A stretch of 64,000 nucleotides of DNA from Astatotilapia calliptera (taxonomy: Eukaryota; Chordata; Actinopteri; Cichliformes; Cichlidae): NCBI RefSeq assembly GCF_900246225.1, contig NC_039323.1:22640112-22704111 (forward strand). Reading direction: 5' to 3'. A program made the position numbers and the translations under genes. The notes below the pieces were generated by a model. That model saw nothing but the letters and a program-made list of their open reading frames with translations. It was not told the origin of the DNA and did not search any database. Position 1 is the first letter of the stretch, and each line of letters starts with the position of its first letter. Positions 13,611-26,611 of this stretch are shown in pieces.

Positions 13611-16389
13611 ATTAAAAGAAAACATGGATGTGGTGTGTTGTGCAAAAGCTGGAGTTTTCACTGATGTTTGCCAAGTGGGTGTCATCTGTACCTAAACAAG
13701 CTCCAAATGTCGCAGAGCTACAGGTGGTAAGTGTAAATTAATGAAAAACATGGATTATTAATTATCTGAATCTAATTAAAGATAATTTTGAGTGTCAGAA
13801 ACACCTGCTATATCCTCGTCATCCTAAAGCCCCATGAGTTCGCATGCAGATACACAATCGCCGTCTCTTGCACTCGGTCGCAGCATCATTGCTCGATGGA
13901 GCACAAAGCCCCAGTGGGATGCTGGCCGGCCTCTCCCACTCGATCTATTCAATGTGACCACGTCCTTGACAGACGGAAACAAAAGCTCCACGGCACAGTG
14001 TCAACATCAGATGGAGCAAATCCAAATTTGGAAACATCAGACACGTTGTACAGTTGGACACCAAACCCAGGGTTTCCAGTTATTCATCGTTTGTTTGCAG
14101 GGCACTCATTAAACATGATGAAATGTCTTTTTAAAGGTTTACACTCTCATTAGTGGTGGCCTTGATATGCCGCTGACACACAGTTGAGTCAGGGCAGGTT
14201 GGATGTGTTGAGGAAAAAGAGTTTATTAAAGTCGTTGCTGAGTGACAGACATGTGGTGGTGGGGAACATATGGATGCTCTGCAGCACTAAAAAGCATGAC
14301 GGGCGGGGAGTGAGTTTGCATGACCTCTTTTTGACAAGCTGCTGTGTCAAGGCACCGTGACTGTGTAATCTTCCCTGTGGATTAAAACAATGCAGATTAG
14401 TTTTTTTCCCTCTTTCCATCTCTACTTTCCCACTGTTGATTTGTCAATGTGCTGAGCTGGGGTTTTTTGTTTTTCCACAAATCTTCCCCTGACCTTGTTT
14501 TCAGTGGCCATAGCTGGCCAGTGTAAGGGGTCACATGGCCCAGAGCTGGTCTCACCTGCCATTTTCTGCCTGCTGGAGCAGATGGCGTTTGTCTGTGACC
14601 CTTTCCACACCTTGGAGGACAAGGAGGGATGAGGAGGGTGGCTGGAAGGCGGTGTGGGGTAGGACTGAGAGAGGGGGGGGGCTCCCTCATAGCAACTGGG
14701 AAGTGGGGAGTTGTGATGAGGGAGCAGGGAGGGAGGCAGGGGACTCAGCTGGAGATGCTCGGGGCTTAGGACAGGTTGCAGGGAGCAGGCAACTGCAGCT
14801 GCAGCCCAAGTCGAAAGGACATTGACGACGACATCTGCTGATCAATAAGCTATTTGTCATGTTCATAGAGCAGCCCCGCTCCGAAGACGGCAGAGATAGA
14901 AAGCGGAGGTCAGATCAGATGTGCTCTTAGGTGGGGGATTATAGCTAATAGGACTTGCTTTGTGTAAGTGAATTCGCCTGTGGGTGGAATTGAAATTGGT
15001 CCATTTTTTCTCTGAGAAGCAGCTCAACATTTCTGCCTATTTGTCCTTGATCATACACTGTTTGAGCTTTAAGACCAACTATCAAAGACTGACTGGAAAG
15101 TCAAGAAAGTCCTTTCTTGAGCTGCAAATTCTCAAAATTGTTTGAGCTATTAAAAGTTTTCTGAGAGACTCTGAATTTTCTTAAAGTTTGTCCTTTTTAA
15201 GGGCTCGTACAAAGCGCCTTCGCCTTTAACAGAGGATGGCGGCATTAAGTGAGAGAAAGAGCTAAATGAGTGAGCCTGTAAACATGCCAGAGAAAGAAAG
15301 ACCACAGGAGCACAAAGCTGGGAAACCGCTTTACAAATCTGGACCTTGCTGATGTTGCTACAAGCCATATCTGGCCTCAAAGACGCCTGTGTGCTGCCGG
15401 CGGTCTGAGCAAGATGAAAGGCTGTAATCCTCAGCTGAAGTATGCGGCGAGGCCTGCTCTGCCGATGAGGAGGTGGATAGGGTTCAGCCTCCCGCAAACC
15501 CCTCCGACGCCCCGAGGATCTGCCGTCTCGCTTGGGCGAGAGCCATGCATTTTACAACTTTAATTGGATAAGTTGACCGGTCTAATGCAATAATTTGATC
15601 ACGCTAAGCCTTAAAGAGATCTAATATGCTCCCAAAGTATATTTGTGCGCCCTCTGAAGTAAATGACTGAACCTAATCCATCCATTAGAGGTCACTTTAC
15701 GGCCCAGGAGTCCAGACTCCAAAATATCTTAAAGGAGCAGTTAGTGGGCAAATAAATCAGTCTGTGAAACCCTCATTTAAACCTTCATGCGAGGGTGGAA
15801 TTTGCCTTTTTAAATTTGTTGGTATTTTTCCTCAAGACTTTGTTATTTTTTAATAAAATGCTCGATTAAACCTTGTGGAGTGTAAACCATGAACAGCCAG
15901 TGGTAAAATGACAAAAGTCTCTGCTCTTCATGTATAATTATCTGGTTTTGCATATTATTTTCCTACTTGATGGCCAGTACGAGTTGTTTAGCAGCCCAGT
16001 ATAAATTATCAGTCGGTGGCCGCCAATAACATAACCGTGACTGCGTGGTTTCACTCTGCTGAAAGGAAGATATGATGAGTTAAGTGTGGTTTAAAAAAAA
16101 TCCAATTCAGAAGCTGTAACTGTGACTTTTCCTTTCAACTTAGCTTTCCCTTTGTTATAATATTTGCTTAATTTTCACCCATTTGTTTGGTTAGTTTTAG
16201 GCACCAGAGATACTTGGTTTGGTTTATGAATGTTTTTGCTAAAATACACCCTTGTAGCATAAATCTTGTACTATAGAGCTGAATTTATTGTGTACCGTGT
16301 GTTCTATGCTCTGCTTTGTGACCAGAGGTTACACGCACTTCACAAAGCCACTAGATTTATCTTGCTGCTTACCTTAAATATGGTATATA

Positions 16390-17890
16390 AGGCAAAACAC
16401 AGTTTGTATAATTCTAATGAGCTTGAAAGTCAATATTTGAAAGTCAATACCTTTATTCTTCAGCACAGTCTGAACTCTCTTAGGCAGCTTTTGTGTCATG
16501 TCTTCAAGTAGTCTTCAGGAATAGTTCTCCATGTCACGGGTTGCCGGGGCAAGCCGTGCGAATTATTAAGGACCCAAAATGCAGGTGGCTTCTGAGGTGA
16601 GCGAGCTTTATTGCGACAGTGATGTACAACACAAAAGAAAGGATGGCGAGAAACAGAACTGAAAACACTCTAAACTGGGAAAACTAAAACTTAAACAACA
16701 AAACCTGAACATGAACGAGGGTACCTTGCAGGGAGAACTACGCGGGGAGAATGCACAGGATGACGGGGCAAAATACACAGAATAACCGAAGGGCATAACA
16801 CAGACGAACCAGCAACAAGGACGAGGGAACACACACTATAAATACACACCAGTAATCAGGGGATGGGAAACAGGAGGGAAACACACCTGGGAGACATAAC
16901 AGCTGACGAGGCAGGGGAAACGAGACCTTCAAAGTAAAACAGGAAACACACTGACTGAACACAACACACACCAACTAAACACAGGCTGGGGGACACAGAC
17001 ATAGGGACATGAAACGTGAAGCAGGAGAATACAAAAACCCAAGATAACCAAAACCACAGAATAATAATAAACTTAACATAAACACGGAGTCACAGACTCC
17101 GGACCATGACACTCCAGGCTTCCTGAAGGACATTCAAAGCTCTTCTTTGGATGTTTCTGCCTTTTGTTCTCTTCTTTTTCCACATGATCCCACACTGCTT
17201 CAATAATGTTGAGGTCCGGGCTCTGGGGAGGCTGATCCATGACTGATAGTGCTCCACTGTGTGTTTTTCTTGACAGTGGGTTTGGGTTGTTTTCATGCTA
17301 AAAAAAAATTAAATTGCGCCAATTAGACTCTTTCCAGATGTTACTGCATGTTAAAGTCTGATGGTACCTTTCTGTGTTCATAAATCATCAATTTTGACAA
17401 GATCTCCAACAACACTGGATGAAATGCATACCAAACCATAACAGAAACTCCGTCGTGTTTTACAGATGGCTGTAGACACTTTTTTACCCGTCTCCTAACC
17501 TCCATCAGACTTGTTTCCACTAATTTTCAGTTCAGTTCTTCTGCAATTTTCATACCTCAGCTTTTTCTGCGTATTTCCCTTCTTTAAGAATGGCTTCTTG
17601 ACAGCCACCCTTCCACCGAGACCATTTCTGATGAGGCTTCATTCAGCTGAAGGTCTACATGCATTTCTCAGGTCCAAGTTTCTTCAGGTTTTTTAAGGAC
17701 ATAGTACACACCAGGTCGACCAAACAAAACATTCCTTGGACTTGACTCAAATTGAGAATGAATGAGAAAAAGATGTAGAAAATGTCCAAAGAAATAATGC
17801 TGAAATTTGTTGTAAATAGCAGTAAGTTGTTAACATGTGTGAGAATTTGTTTTCTTGAAGGAAGTAGCAAGTCGACAGAAAAGCTTCTTG
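16390..17890 (-). mobile_element. Tc1-like transposon relic (interrupted by solo LTR)
   Basis: Minus-strand reading between 17113 and 17300 gives HENNPNPL, QSPDLNIIEAVWDHVEKE and a QEAW-like continuation: the second catalytic Asp/Glu region of Tc1/mariner DDE transposases. N-terminal transposase remnants follow to about 17.75 kb (MSLKNLKK on the minus strand). The transposase is broken by stops and frameshifts and by the LTR. The 16390-16531 side (cctttattcttcagcacagt) matches the copy at 23.75 kb. Edges are approximate. Confidence 0.75.
16532..17111 (-). mobile_element. Solo LTR inserted in a Tc1-like element
   Basis: A 580-bp block begins TGTCACGGG and ends CCATGACA, that is TG...CA with short inverted ends, and is flanked by the direct 5-bp duplication ctcca (16527-16531 and 17112-17116). 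Removing it restores a continuous Tc1 transposase context (...tagttctccaggcttcctg...). On the minus strand it reads like an LTR: a TATTTATAG box near 16.84 kb, pyrimidine-rich U3, AATAAAGC near 16.61 kb, then the 3' end. A 5-bp duplication suits Gypsy-type elements. Internal retroviral sequence is absent, as expected after LTR-LTR recombination. Confidence 0.8.
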
Positions 17891-19329
17891 TTTATCTTGA
17901 CCTCACTTCACTGTGAACACAATGATAACCTCACTGAAGCCTGAAGTTAAGGAGGTGACACCGCCGCCCTGTGACATAAGTCAACACGTGCTAGGTTATC
18001 TTCTCAGAAACTCGCTAACTCTGTCTAGCTGGGACGATCTTCCCCATCCCCCCACACCAAAACAGTCCAGGCCCTGGTAAAATACATGCATCAGTTTTAT
18101 GGAGCTCATGAGAGGAAAAGGTTAATCGAATGGTTTAATGAGGCCTTTTACCGAAGCGTCTTCAAGGTCGTTTTCATAGGTGCATTCCCCTGTTCATTGC
18201 ATATGAGAACCTGCCAGTAATATGCTTCGCCTCCCATATCATTCACCTTAAGCCTTCATGTTTCTGATGTTTTCTGATTGGTTTCAAGGTTAAGTACACT
18301 GCAGAGCCGTAGTGTACTGGCTGTTTTTCTGAAAATAGCTTAACCTAATGGATCTGTCCTTTCCCTGTACATGCAGTGTTTCACTAAACCATTTTCTAGT
18401 GGTTTCACAACATGCATATGCAGCGTTTTAAAGGACTTGTGACACTTATTCTTGGCATTTCCACTGAATGGGGTATTATCTGCATTCCTAAAAGCAATTA
18501 GGTGCACTTAAGAGACTTTTTGCCAGTGGGATTTTGTGTAATGCCTAATTACTGCTGGTGTTTCACCGGGTTCTCAGACACTCAAGTTAAATGTATTGTA
18601 CTGTAAAGAAACACTTCTACACATTAGTATATTACTTTATCTGATTTCAGCTGAATTGACTGTTCACCACAATGTTCAGGTCTGTAAACTTTAGTTGAGT
18701 TCTTCACCGTACAGTGAATAGATTTTTGTCAAGATCAGCTCTAGGGTGAATATGTTATGACTCCTTTTATGCTCCTGAAAGTGTGCCGTTATTTTGACTA
18801 AAACATGTGCTGCGAAGCACTCCGGTAAACATCCTCGCTTTAAGATGAGCAGATTGATAGAGCCCGTGTGGTTTTCATTGTTGACACAACCTGTGTGGTG
18901 GCAGTCACAGTGGTTGCAACCATGCTATTTACCCCCAGCTCAGGGCTCTCTGGAAAACATCCTCATGTCGTTGAGGAAACAGGAAAGGGTGAAAATGTGT
19001 GAAAATCAAAACACTGCAGTCCTGAAAGTGGGTGTCCTGTGAGTCTCTGATGAAGTGATAAGTTGTAAAATTGAATGTTTCTTAAAGTAAATGTAGAATA
19101 ATGTTTCAGGACAATGTACTGGTCAGTTTTAAACAGAACTCTGGAGTCGGATCCTAAGTGGAGCAGGTGGGATGGATAAACAAACCCAAAGGGCTACAAA
19201 TTAGACTATACAGGCCTCAGCTAGTATGTTAAATGCTCTTGACAGTACAATTAGAAGAAGACTGAACAAGTATAGTTTGTAAGGTCTTTCGGGAGAAGGA
19301 ACAAAAGTGCCTAAAGACGAACATGGCAG

Positions 19330-19860
19330 CACAGCTTAGGTTTGCATCTGGACATAACACAAGACTTCTGGAACAAAATCATTTGGACCAAAGTGAAAAT
19401 GTGTGGTCATAAAGCACAAAGCCAAACACCTCATATCCACTGTCAGCATGGCGATGGAGGGGTGATGATTTAGGCTTTTCTTGTAGCTACAGGACCTGGA
19501 CACTTTGAACTCCTCCGTATACCAAAGTATTCTAGAGTCAAAAGTGACTTTATCTGTACAACAGATAAAGATCGGCCCAAAATGGGTGCTGTGACAGTAC
19601 AACAAATACAGAATGGCTGAAAAAGAAACGATTCAAGGTGTTACAATGGTCCAGTCAAAGTCCAGACCTCAACCTGATTAAAATGCTGTGTTGGGACCTT
19701 AAGAGAGCTGTGCATAAACCTCAATGAAAGAAGAGTGGGCCAGAATTCCTCCACAATGATTTGAGAGACCGATAACATGAGACACAGAATAATTACTTCA
19801 GTTATTTCTGCTAAAGGTGGTTCTTTAAGTTACTGAATCATGAGGTGGACTTTTTCACAG
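19330..19860 (+). mobile_element. Tc1-like transposase relic
   Basis: Plus-strand pieces in several frames: HGDGGVMI and VATGPGHFELL (first half of the catalytic core), then EWLKKK-like, QWSSQSPDLN-like and ECTP-free C-terminal remnants such as EEWARIPP. Many stops and small indels. This is a different Tc1 subfamily from the 13/23/59 kb group and close to the one at 7.2 kb, but in the opposite orientation. Confidence 0.7.
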
Positions 19861-20861
19861 GGCTGCACAAACACATAGAACTGATTTTAGAGAGACAGGT
19901 GGAAACAAATTTAGGTGGGGCAAACAATCCCAAAGGAGGGGAAAGAAGTAAAACTAACATTTAAACTCAAACAGGAAGTAACCAAAGGACAACAAATTGA
20001 CACTGAAACATGAAAACGGAGGTGGGAGAGAGAAATGTGAGTGGTTAGAAAACAACAATAGAAACCACTAAAAACAAGTGGCTACCACAAGGGCCACAAC
20101 ATATGCTGCTGACCATTAAATCATAGCTATTAAGAAGACGATAACTGTCCATCCTAACAAGAATTAACACAAAAACATGATGTGCTTAAGTCTCTGTCAG
20201 TGGTGTAAGGCGCTGCATGGATCATGATGAACATAGGGTGGAGAAAGCAGTTACAGATGCAGGAAGGTGGGGTTTTAATAGTCCTGTAAAACCCCACCCA
20301 AGTGTCCTGCATTTTGGGATAATCTTCCCCATCTCCAGAGATGAGCTCCTGCAGCACTGCTGCAAGAGGGCCCGGGGCTGTAACCAGAAAGTACAGCATA
20401 TAAACACAGTGAAAAAGTGAATGTCAGCTTCTGTTAACCTCTTGGTAGCTGGAGAGAGGCTGATGGTTGCTTTAGATCACAAGGACTGCAAAGCCTTGTT
20501 AAACGTATTACAGGTAAAGATCAATATCAATTTAGAGACTCCCCATCTGGTTTAATGATTGGTTAGAGTTCACAGTTTTCACTTTTCGGCTCTGAACATA
20601 GAGCTGGTCAGAGGTTCAATTCTCATCTTGCATATTTGAGTCAGACACTCCATATTCTCCCGATGGATCCATTGGTGTGCTTGATGGCTAAAAAGCACTT
20701 GAAAGGCATAAAATGAAGCGGTGAATGAATGCTCGTGTGACTGGTTGAATGTGGCTTGTAGGGGAAAAGTGTTCTGAGGGCTCGGCTGGAGTACAAAAGC
20801 ACCATTTAAAGCGTATCTAATTTTGACCTGCATTTGACCATCTCTAAACCTAATCGAGCTT

Positions 20862-20950
20862 CTAAGTATAAGTAAGTAAGTAAAATTTATTTATATAGCA
20901 CATTTCACAGATAAAAATCACAAAGTGCTTTACAATAAGCACTTTCTGAT
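20862..20950 (+). repeat. Retroposon tail-like repeat
   Basis: (TAAG)n at about 20869-20883, then aatttatttatatagcacat and caaagtgctttacaataagc, a word pair frequent in teleost retroposon 3' ends. Too short to classify. Confidence 0.45.
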
Positions 20951-22753
20951 TGCATAAGAATTAGAGGATGCATTAAATGTTGTGTATTCTAAATTTGCTG
21001 CTTTCTTTAAAAAAAAAAAAAAGTCTTTCTGCTGCGAGATCTAACTGTCCCTTTGATTAGAGGAGGCTAAAACTAAGATTACCCCATAATAGCCCCCATT
21101 TGTGAATTGTAATCACACAAGGAATGCTCTTTTTCTTAAAAAAAGATTTACTTAAGTTTAATTAAAGATACCGCCATCAGCGTTAATCCAGCTCATTCCA
21201 CTCCTAATGACTTTAAACATTTCCTGAGATCTTCCAGAGAGGAAAATCTCGGTGCACTTGATGATGTCTCACTGGACTGGCATCGTCCCCCACCCCCCCC
21301 CATCAACCCCCTTCCCTGCTCTAATGAAACATGACCGAAGACTGCGTTGCGGGTTTTCATTGTATTACACACTTCATCTTGCAACAAAGAAGTGAAATGA
21401 CACACATGTAGATGCTCACTAACATGCAGGGAGTCTCCGGAGGAAGCCCCGCCGTGTGATTTGCATCTGTCTTGTGCAGATCCAGGGCAAGCTAGTGTTG
21501 GGTAAACAAACAGGCCTGCCTGTCTGCAGAATGGCATTTCCTTTACTCATCATTGTGCACAAAATACTCCCTGAACCTCTTCCCAAAAGATTCCCGTCCA
21601 TGTTGACAGCTAAATATCCACGCCTAGCACCACCGACGTGTTTCCAAATGACTTTGCACCTCTTGCTTGCTCAGACATTTTAGATGGTTGCTCTCAGAAA
21701 CAAATCTCAAGCCCAAACGTTTGGGCTAATCTAGTGTACGATTAAAGGCTGACTGGGAACACACACCTAGACTGTAGAATCGACCAGTCTGGTAATGACC
21801 TCAAGTGACGCACGCCGGTCGCCCCTGGTCGCTCATCTGTGATCAAGCTGCAGGGGATTAATGTCACGGAGGGAAAGTGTGGCTGACCGCCAGAGCAGCG
21901 GGCCGGCAGGATGTTTGTGCGTTCGTGTGGTGCACTTACTCTTACTTTTCTAAACATTTCAGGGCCATGTACTACACCTGAGTGCACCTACACTTCACTA
22001 CAGTTGAAATATTGCCAGCTGCAGTGCTTTAAAAACTATCTGTTGTATTTAGCTCCATCTGGGTCAGCATTATCATGCTGCCCACAAAGTAATGCATCAA
22101 TTATTTAACACTGGAAGGAACTGTTCTTCATAATGAGCACTTTCAAGCCCTCTCTAGCCTCGAGATATCGCTCTGATGAAATGCGAGGCATATCCAGTTC
22201 GACGGCAAAGCAAGCTGTGCGTTCGTTTTACGTGATGTGTTTATATTTTACAGGCCAGTCCAGGAATCGGTGCTCGCTGTTGTCTCATTTTAAATAATTT
22301 TTTTTGGGTGGTAAATTGAGCCAAAAACTTTAATTTGTGCCAGATAAATCCATTTAACAAGGTTACTGAAAGCTTTGATTCCAGCATGAACTCTCCAAAT
22401 GGGAAATTTGTTTTGAACTCACTTGCAAAAATGCAGTTTACACATCGTGACAGACTTGTAATAGAGTATTTTTGCATGGCTGAATTGCTACTTTCACTTC
22501 AGTAAGCGTCCTAAATACTTCTTCAACCGCTGCACACATACTACTACTACGAGCACCAGCGTCCTTCTAACCCGAAAGGACCTCAGAGGTGCTGACACTC
22601 ACGCTACATGCAGCCACAGCCAGCATACCTCAGACCACCCTGCACCCTATTACAAATCCATATCGACCCACCGGCCCTCCGGCCACTGTCCCAGCACCGG
22701 CCTGTCTCCTTCCCTGTACCCCCTCCTCCCTGTGGAATGCTAACCTTGTCCGA

Positions 22754-22774
22754 GTGTGTGTGTGTGTGTGTGTG
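22754..22774 (+). repeat. (GT)n microsatellite
   Basis: Uninterrupted GT run of 21 bp, 120 bp before a CA run. Confidence 0.97.
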
Positions 22775-22891
22775 ACAGTGGTGGAGCCAGGCTGGCTGTG
22801 TGGGCGGCCGAGTGTTTCCAAATAGTGGAATCTGTCACTGACACCCCTGGCAGAGCAATAAGCGGCGCCTTAATGAGCTCAGCAGATCACT

Positions 22892-22894
<3 letters not shown>

Positions 22895-22923
<29 letters not shown>
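22895..22923 (+). repeat. (CA)n microsatellite
   Basis: 29-bp CA run. Together with the GT run at 22754 it forms an inverted pair. Confidence 0.97.
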
Positions 22924-22927
<4 letters not shown>

Positions 22928-23567
22928 ACGTTCATATACGCATATGAATTTTGCAAACATCATGCGCACACACTTACACAATGGTGTTAGTGGACTTAAT
23001 TATCACTGTGACAACGTATGGATTATATTTTGCACGTATTGCATGAAGACACGCACACAATAAACTGTAAATAAAGGATGGGAGTTGCCACCCTGACTTT
23101 ACATATTAATTAGTGAAGTGACGATTTCAGCTCACGCTCACAGGCTTGGTTAGCAGGGTGCATAAGTGCATAGCACAGACGCAGATAGCTGCTAATTAGT
23201 GCTGAGTATCATACAGATAAAAGAAAAGAATTTCACCCAGCAACACTGGCACGAAGAATTCTTAGGCTGTCAGTACAGTTGTTATTGCATTAATAAGAGT
23301 CCAAAGAGCTCTAACAGCACAAATGCAGTCACGACATCCAGTTCGGTAACAAGTGGAAAGACATCTATAGGCCTGGCTAGCTAGAATCACCTGTCATTAT
23401 GCCACACACAACTTTCAGCCCTAATAATGGCGGGGAAAAGGGTTTTGTTGTGCTGGGCTATAAATATGTGCTTACAGTAAGGGTGGTCTACAGGGATTGA
23501 CTCTTTCAGACATGGCTTCATTTTTCAGTCCCAGACGTTGTGCACGTGTACAGTCAGACTGTAGTCT

Positions 23568-24185
23568 ATATAGTAGTGTGCAAAAGTCTTGAATCACCCC
23601 ATGTTTCTTGATATTTTGCTTTGTAAATGGGAAATAGATGCAGTGATTTACTGAAATATGTGCAAACATACATGTAAACACACACTAAAGGCAAAAAAAA
23701 CAGAGATTGTACAATTCTAACAAGCTCAAAAGTCAGTATTTGGTGTGACCACCTTTATTCTTCAGCACAGTCTGAACTCTTTTAGGCAGCTTCCTTCCTT
23801 CCACTGAGACAATTTCTGATGAGGCTTCAGTAGATGATCAGCTGATTCATCTTTAGAAATGAAAAGAAAATGATGTGTTTCTGTGACAGGTTGCCAGAAA
23901 CAAAGTGGCTAAAGATACCATTTAAAACCAGTTCGTTGCTGAGTTGTCTTTTATGTGTTGTCACAGCACTTGTTCATCCCTTCAGTTATGTTTCTTTTGA
24001 TGATTCATAGGTCAGTGTTACGTGGCTTAACAAAAAATGCTTCGGTACAAGGACTGGACTAAAAATCAGTGAAAAAGAAACCAATGTCCAAACAAACCAG
24101 AAGAAACAAGAAGAAGAAACTTGGAGACGTTTTGCTCAAGAGGAGTGAAGAAGGTCTAGCTTGGAAGCAAAATATAAAGATATGA
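23568..24185. mobile_element. Tc1-derived rearranged element, copy 2
   Basis: Starts with gtgtgcaaaagtcttgaatc, a typical fish Tc1-like terminal repeat, and shares the segment cctttattcttcagcacagt with the copy at 16.45 kb and gattcataggtcag with copy 1. Only scraps of transposase remain. The far terminal repeat is not clear. Confidence 0.6.
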
Positions 24186-24307
24186 GGGGCAGCTGAAGAC
24201 AAATATGCACCCGTGCACATCCACCAGTGTATACCTAAAATGTACGGACTTTAACTTCACATGCTTTCACAAACCCATTCATTATGCAATTACAGTTGTC
24301 AGCCCAT

Positions 24308-24308
<1 letters not shown>

Positions 24309-24386
<78 letters not shown>
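24309..24386 (+). repeat. (CA)39 microsatellite
   Basis: A perfect 78-bp CA run with Z-DNA potential. Confidence 0.98.
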
Positions 24387-24389
<3 letters not shown>

Positions 24390-25886
24390 ATGCAGATATG
24401 CACTTATGGTACCATCATTATGTAGTTAAATGGAAGTAAACAAAGCTAAGCAAACAAGCATCGCTTATTTCCTGCAGGAAAAAAACACAGTGAGCCTCAC
24501 ATCTGTTGCACTGCACAGCGCTACTCGCTGTTTCGGCGCTCCCCGTCGATCAAATTAAAGCCGATATTTCTTGATTACTGTGCGCGTCCTTGTGTTAATG
24601 CTGACTCAGCCATTCATTCATCTGTCTTTATTTTTTTTAACCCAAATGGGACAATGGTGTGTAATTGGTGACCACCTGCTCGTAAAATCAAATCTCGCTC
24701 GCTCCACATTCAGATTTCCCCTCACGAGACAGCTGCGCTTATGATAAACACAATTACCCCGCTCTGCGTGACACTTTGGTCACGAGCGCAATCATCGGTC
24801 ATCATGAATCTCTCAGAGTTTTATGATGACAAATGACAATGTCGCTGCCGGCTTTAGGAGACATCTGATAATGAGTGTCACTTTTTTGGGGCGGTTTATT
24901 TACCTTCCCTTATCTTGACGTGAGCAAGCCGCTCCATCAGCCTCCTGCAGACTCATTTTGCTTCGCGTGATTGTTTGCTGAGGACATCACTGACAGTGGC
25001 TGTAGAGCACAGTGGCAGCGATGGCCCCAGCTCTAAGTTTCCCCTGTCCTTTCTTTACCCTCTTTAACTGAGCACTCCTGTCACCGGGACCCTTTTAATT
25101 CTCCCCTTTTCACCCATCCGGTGCCCGCCTCCTCCTGCACTGGTCCTATTGGGGAGTAGACAATAGAACCCCCCCATCACCCTCCTCTTCTTCCCCACTT
25201 TTGCCTCTTCATCCCCCCCCTTCTCATCTCCATCCTGCCTGGGTTGAGGCTGCGGGCTTCATGCTGCAGTTAGTCACAGCCATTCAGCTGGGACTGATTG
25301 TGATTGTGGCAGATGGGCCGGAGTCACTCGGCCCAGCAGACCCAAGCACTGCTTTCTTTTTCCTTTTTTTTCTCCTCCTCCTCGCCTTCTCCTTCACTTT
25401 TCGTCTTTTCGCTCTCCTCCTTGCTCTTGATCTCTTCCTCGGTTGTCTCTATCTGTCTTTTGTCAGCACGCTTGTCTCTTTGTGTTGCGGTGTTTTCCCC
25501 GTCCACATTTCTCTCTCTTTTTTTTTGTACAAGGGCTCAATTTGGCCGGCTTAGGCCTCAGAGTAGGTGGTTGTCAGATCATTTAATGGGGACTGACACC
25601 CCCCCCCCCTCCCCGATCTCCCCACAGAGCTCCCAATTTGACTATTTTCCCATTTTTGCAACTTTCTGTATGATCAAACAAGGGTGCCAGCCTCAGGAAA
25701 GGATCGACCAGGTGTGCAGGGAGACAGAGTGACTACCTGAAAGTTGCAACTTTGCCACATTTTTGCATGTGTGAGCTCTTCTGTTCCCCCCCCCCCCCTG
25801 CTCTGAAAGGAGTCCACTTAGTGGAACATTACAAGCCGGCTGCTGCTTGCCTGTTCATGTCCCCTTGTTTGAGGTAAAGATTTGCA

Positions 25887-25906
25887 CCCCCCCCCCCCCC
25901 CCCCCC
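25887..25906 (+). repeat. C20 homopolymer and neighbouring C tracts
   Basis: Twenty C in a row. C11 (25599-25609) and C13 (25786-25798) lie just upstream, making a cluster of G-rich minus-strand tracts before the GA-rich block. Confidence 0.95.
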
Positions 25907-26059
25907 AGCCTACAACGCTGTTGTCACCCCCCACCTCCTAAAAAAAACCAACTCCTCCTTCTCCGTGCAAACCCCCACCCCAGCCTCCCGGCCCTCTCTT
26001 TCCCCCCTGAGGAAAGATCCACCTTCAGAGAGGCAGCAGAGCAGCCGTCTCCCTGAACA

Positions 26060-26611
26060 CATGTTAAACGTCCTGTAAGCCCGAGGAAGAGGAGGAGGGA
26101 GGCAGTCACAGAGAGAGAGGGAGAGGGAGGCTCGGAGACAGACAGCATGAGAGAGAAAGAGATAGAAGCGGAGACAGACTGAGGAGAGAAATATTCGGAG
26201 GAAAGATAAAGCCGGGAGGTGGGGTGGTGGGCGGCAGATCGGAGGCACAAAACACTCGGTGTGTTTGTGCGTGTGTGTAAAGAGGAGCCTCGGAGCGCTG
26301 AGGGAAGCGTGCATGTAGCAGGAAGGGAGAAGGGAAAGCGGTGTATCGGGAGAAGTCGGTGCACGCCGGCAGAGTGAGGGAGGCATCAGAGTAGGGGAAA
26401 AAGGAGGGGGTGGGGGGTGGGAAGCAAGGACTTTGAGAGCGAGGAAGAGGGAAAGGCAGTCCGGGGCAGAGCCGGCAGCGCTCTGTTTGTGGATGTAAAC
26501 TTTGTCATCTGCGGGATCAGTCGGACAGCAGCTGCGGAGCAGGAGGAAAGCGTGCCAGTGGATTACCATGCGTGTCCTCTGAATGCACCAGGATGCTGCG
26601 TCTCCACGAGG
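26060..26611 (+). promoter_or_regulatory. Candidate internal promoter and non-coding first exon
   Basis: A purine-rich, CpG-containing plus-strand stretch (GA-rich at 26085-26240, then GC-richer to 26610) lies just 3' of several long C tracts and ends in an excellent donor, GAGG|GTAAGG, at 26612. No acceptor is evident on its left, which suits a TATA-less promoter plus first exon rather than an internal exon. ATGs are present at 26568 (a four-codon uORF ending TGA at 26580-26582) and 26593. If joined to the exon at 48639, the 26593 frame is not the NCKAP5 frame and stops in the third exon, so any such exon would be 5'UTR. Inferred from composition and one splice site; it could equally serve another gene. 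Confidence 0.4.

Noticed and set aside
16608..16974. Two Cys/Phe-rich minus-strand frames
   Set aside because: They lie in the U3/R part of the solo LTR and encode no known retroviral product.
25910..26569. 219-codon minus-strand frame
   Set aside because: Reverse complement of the GA-rich block; composition explains the Leu/Ser/Pro-rich open frame.
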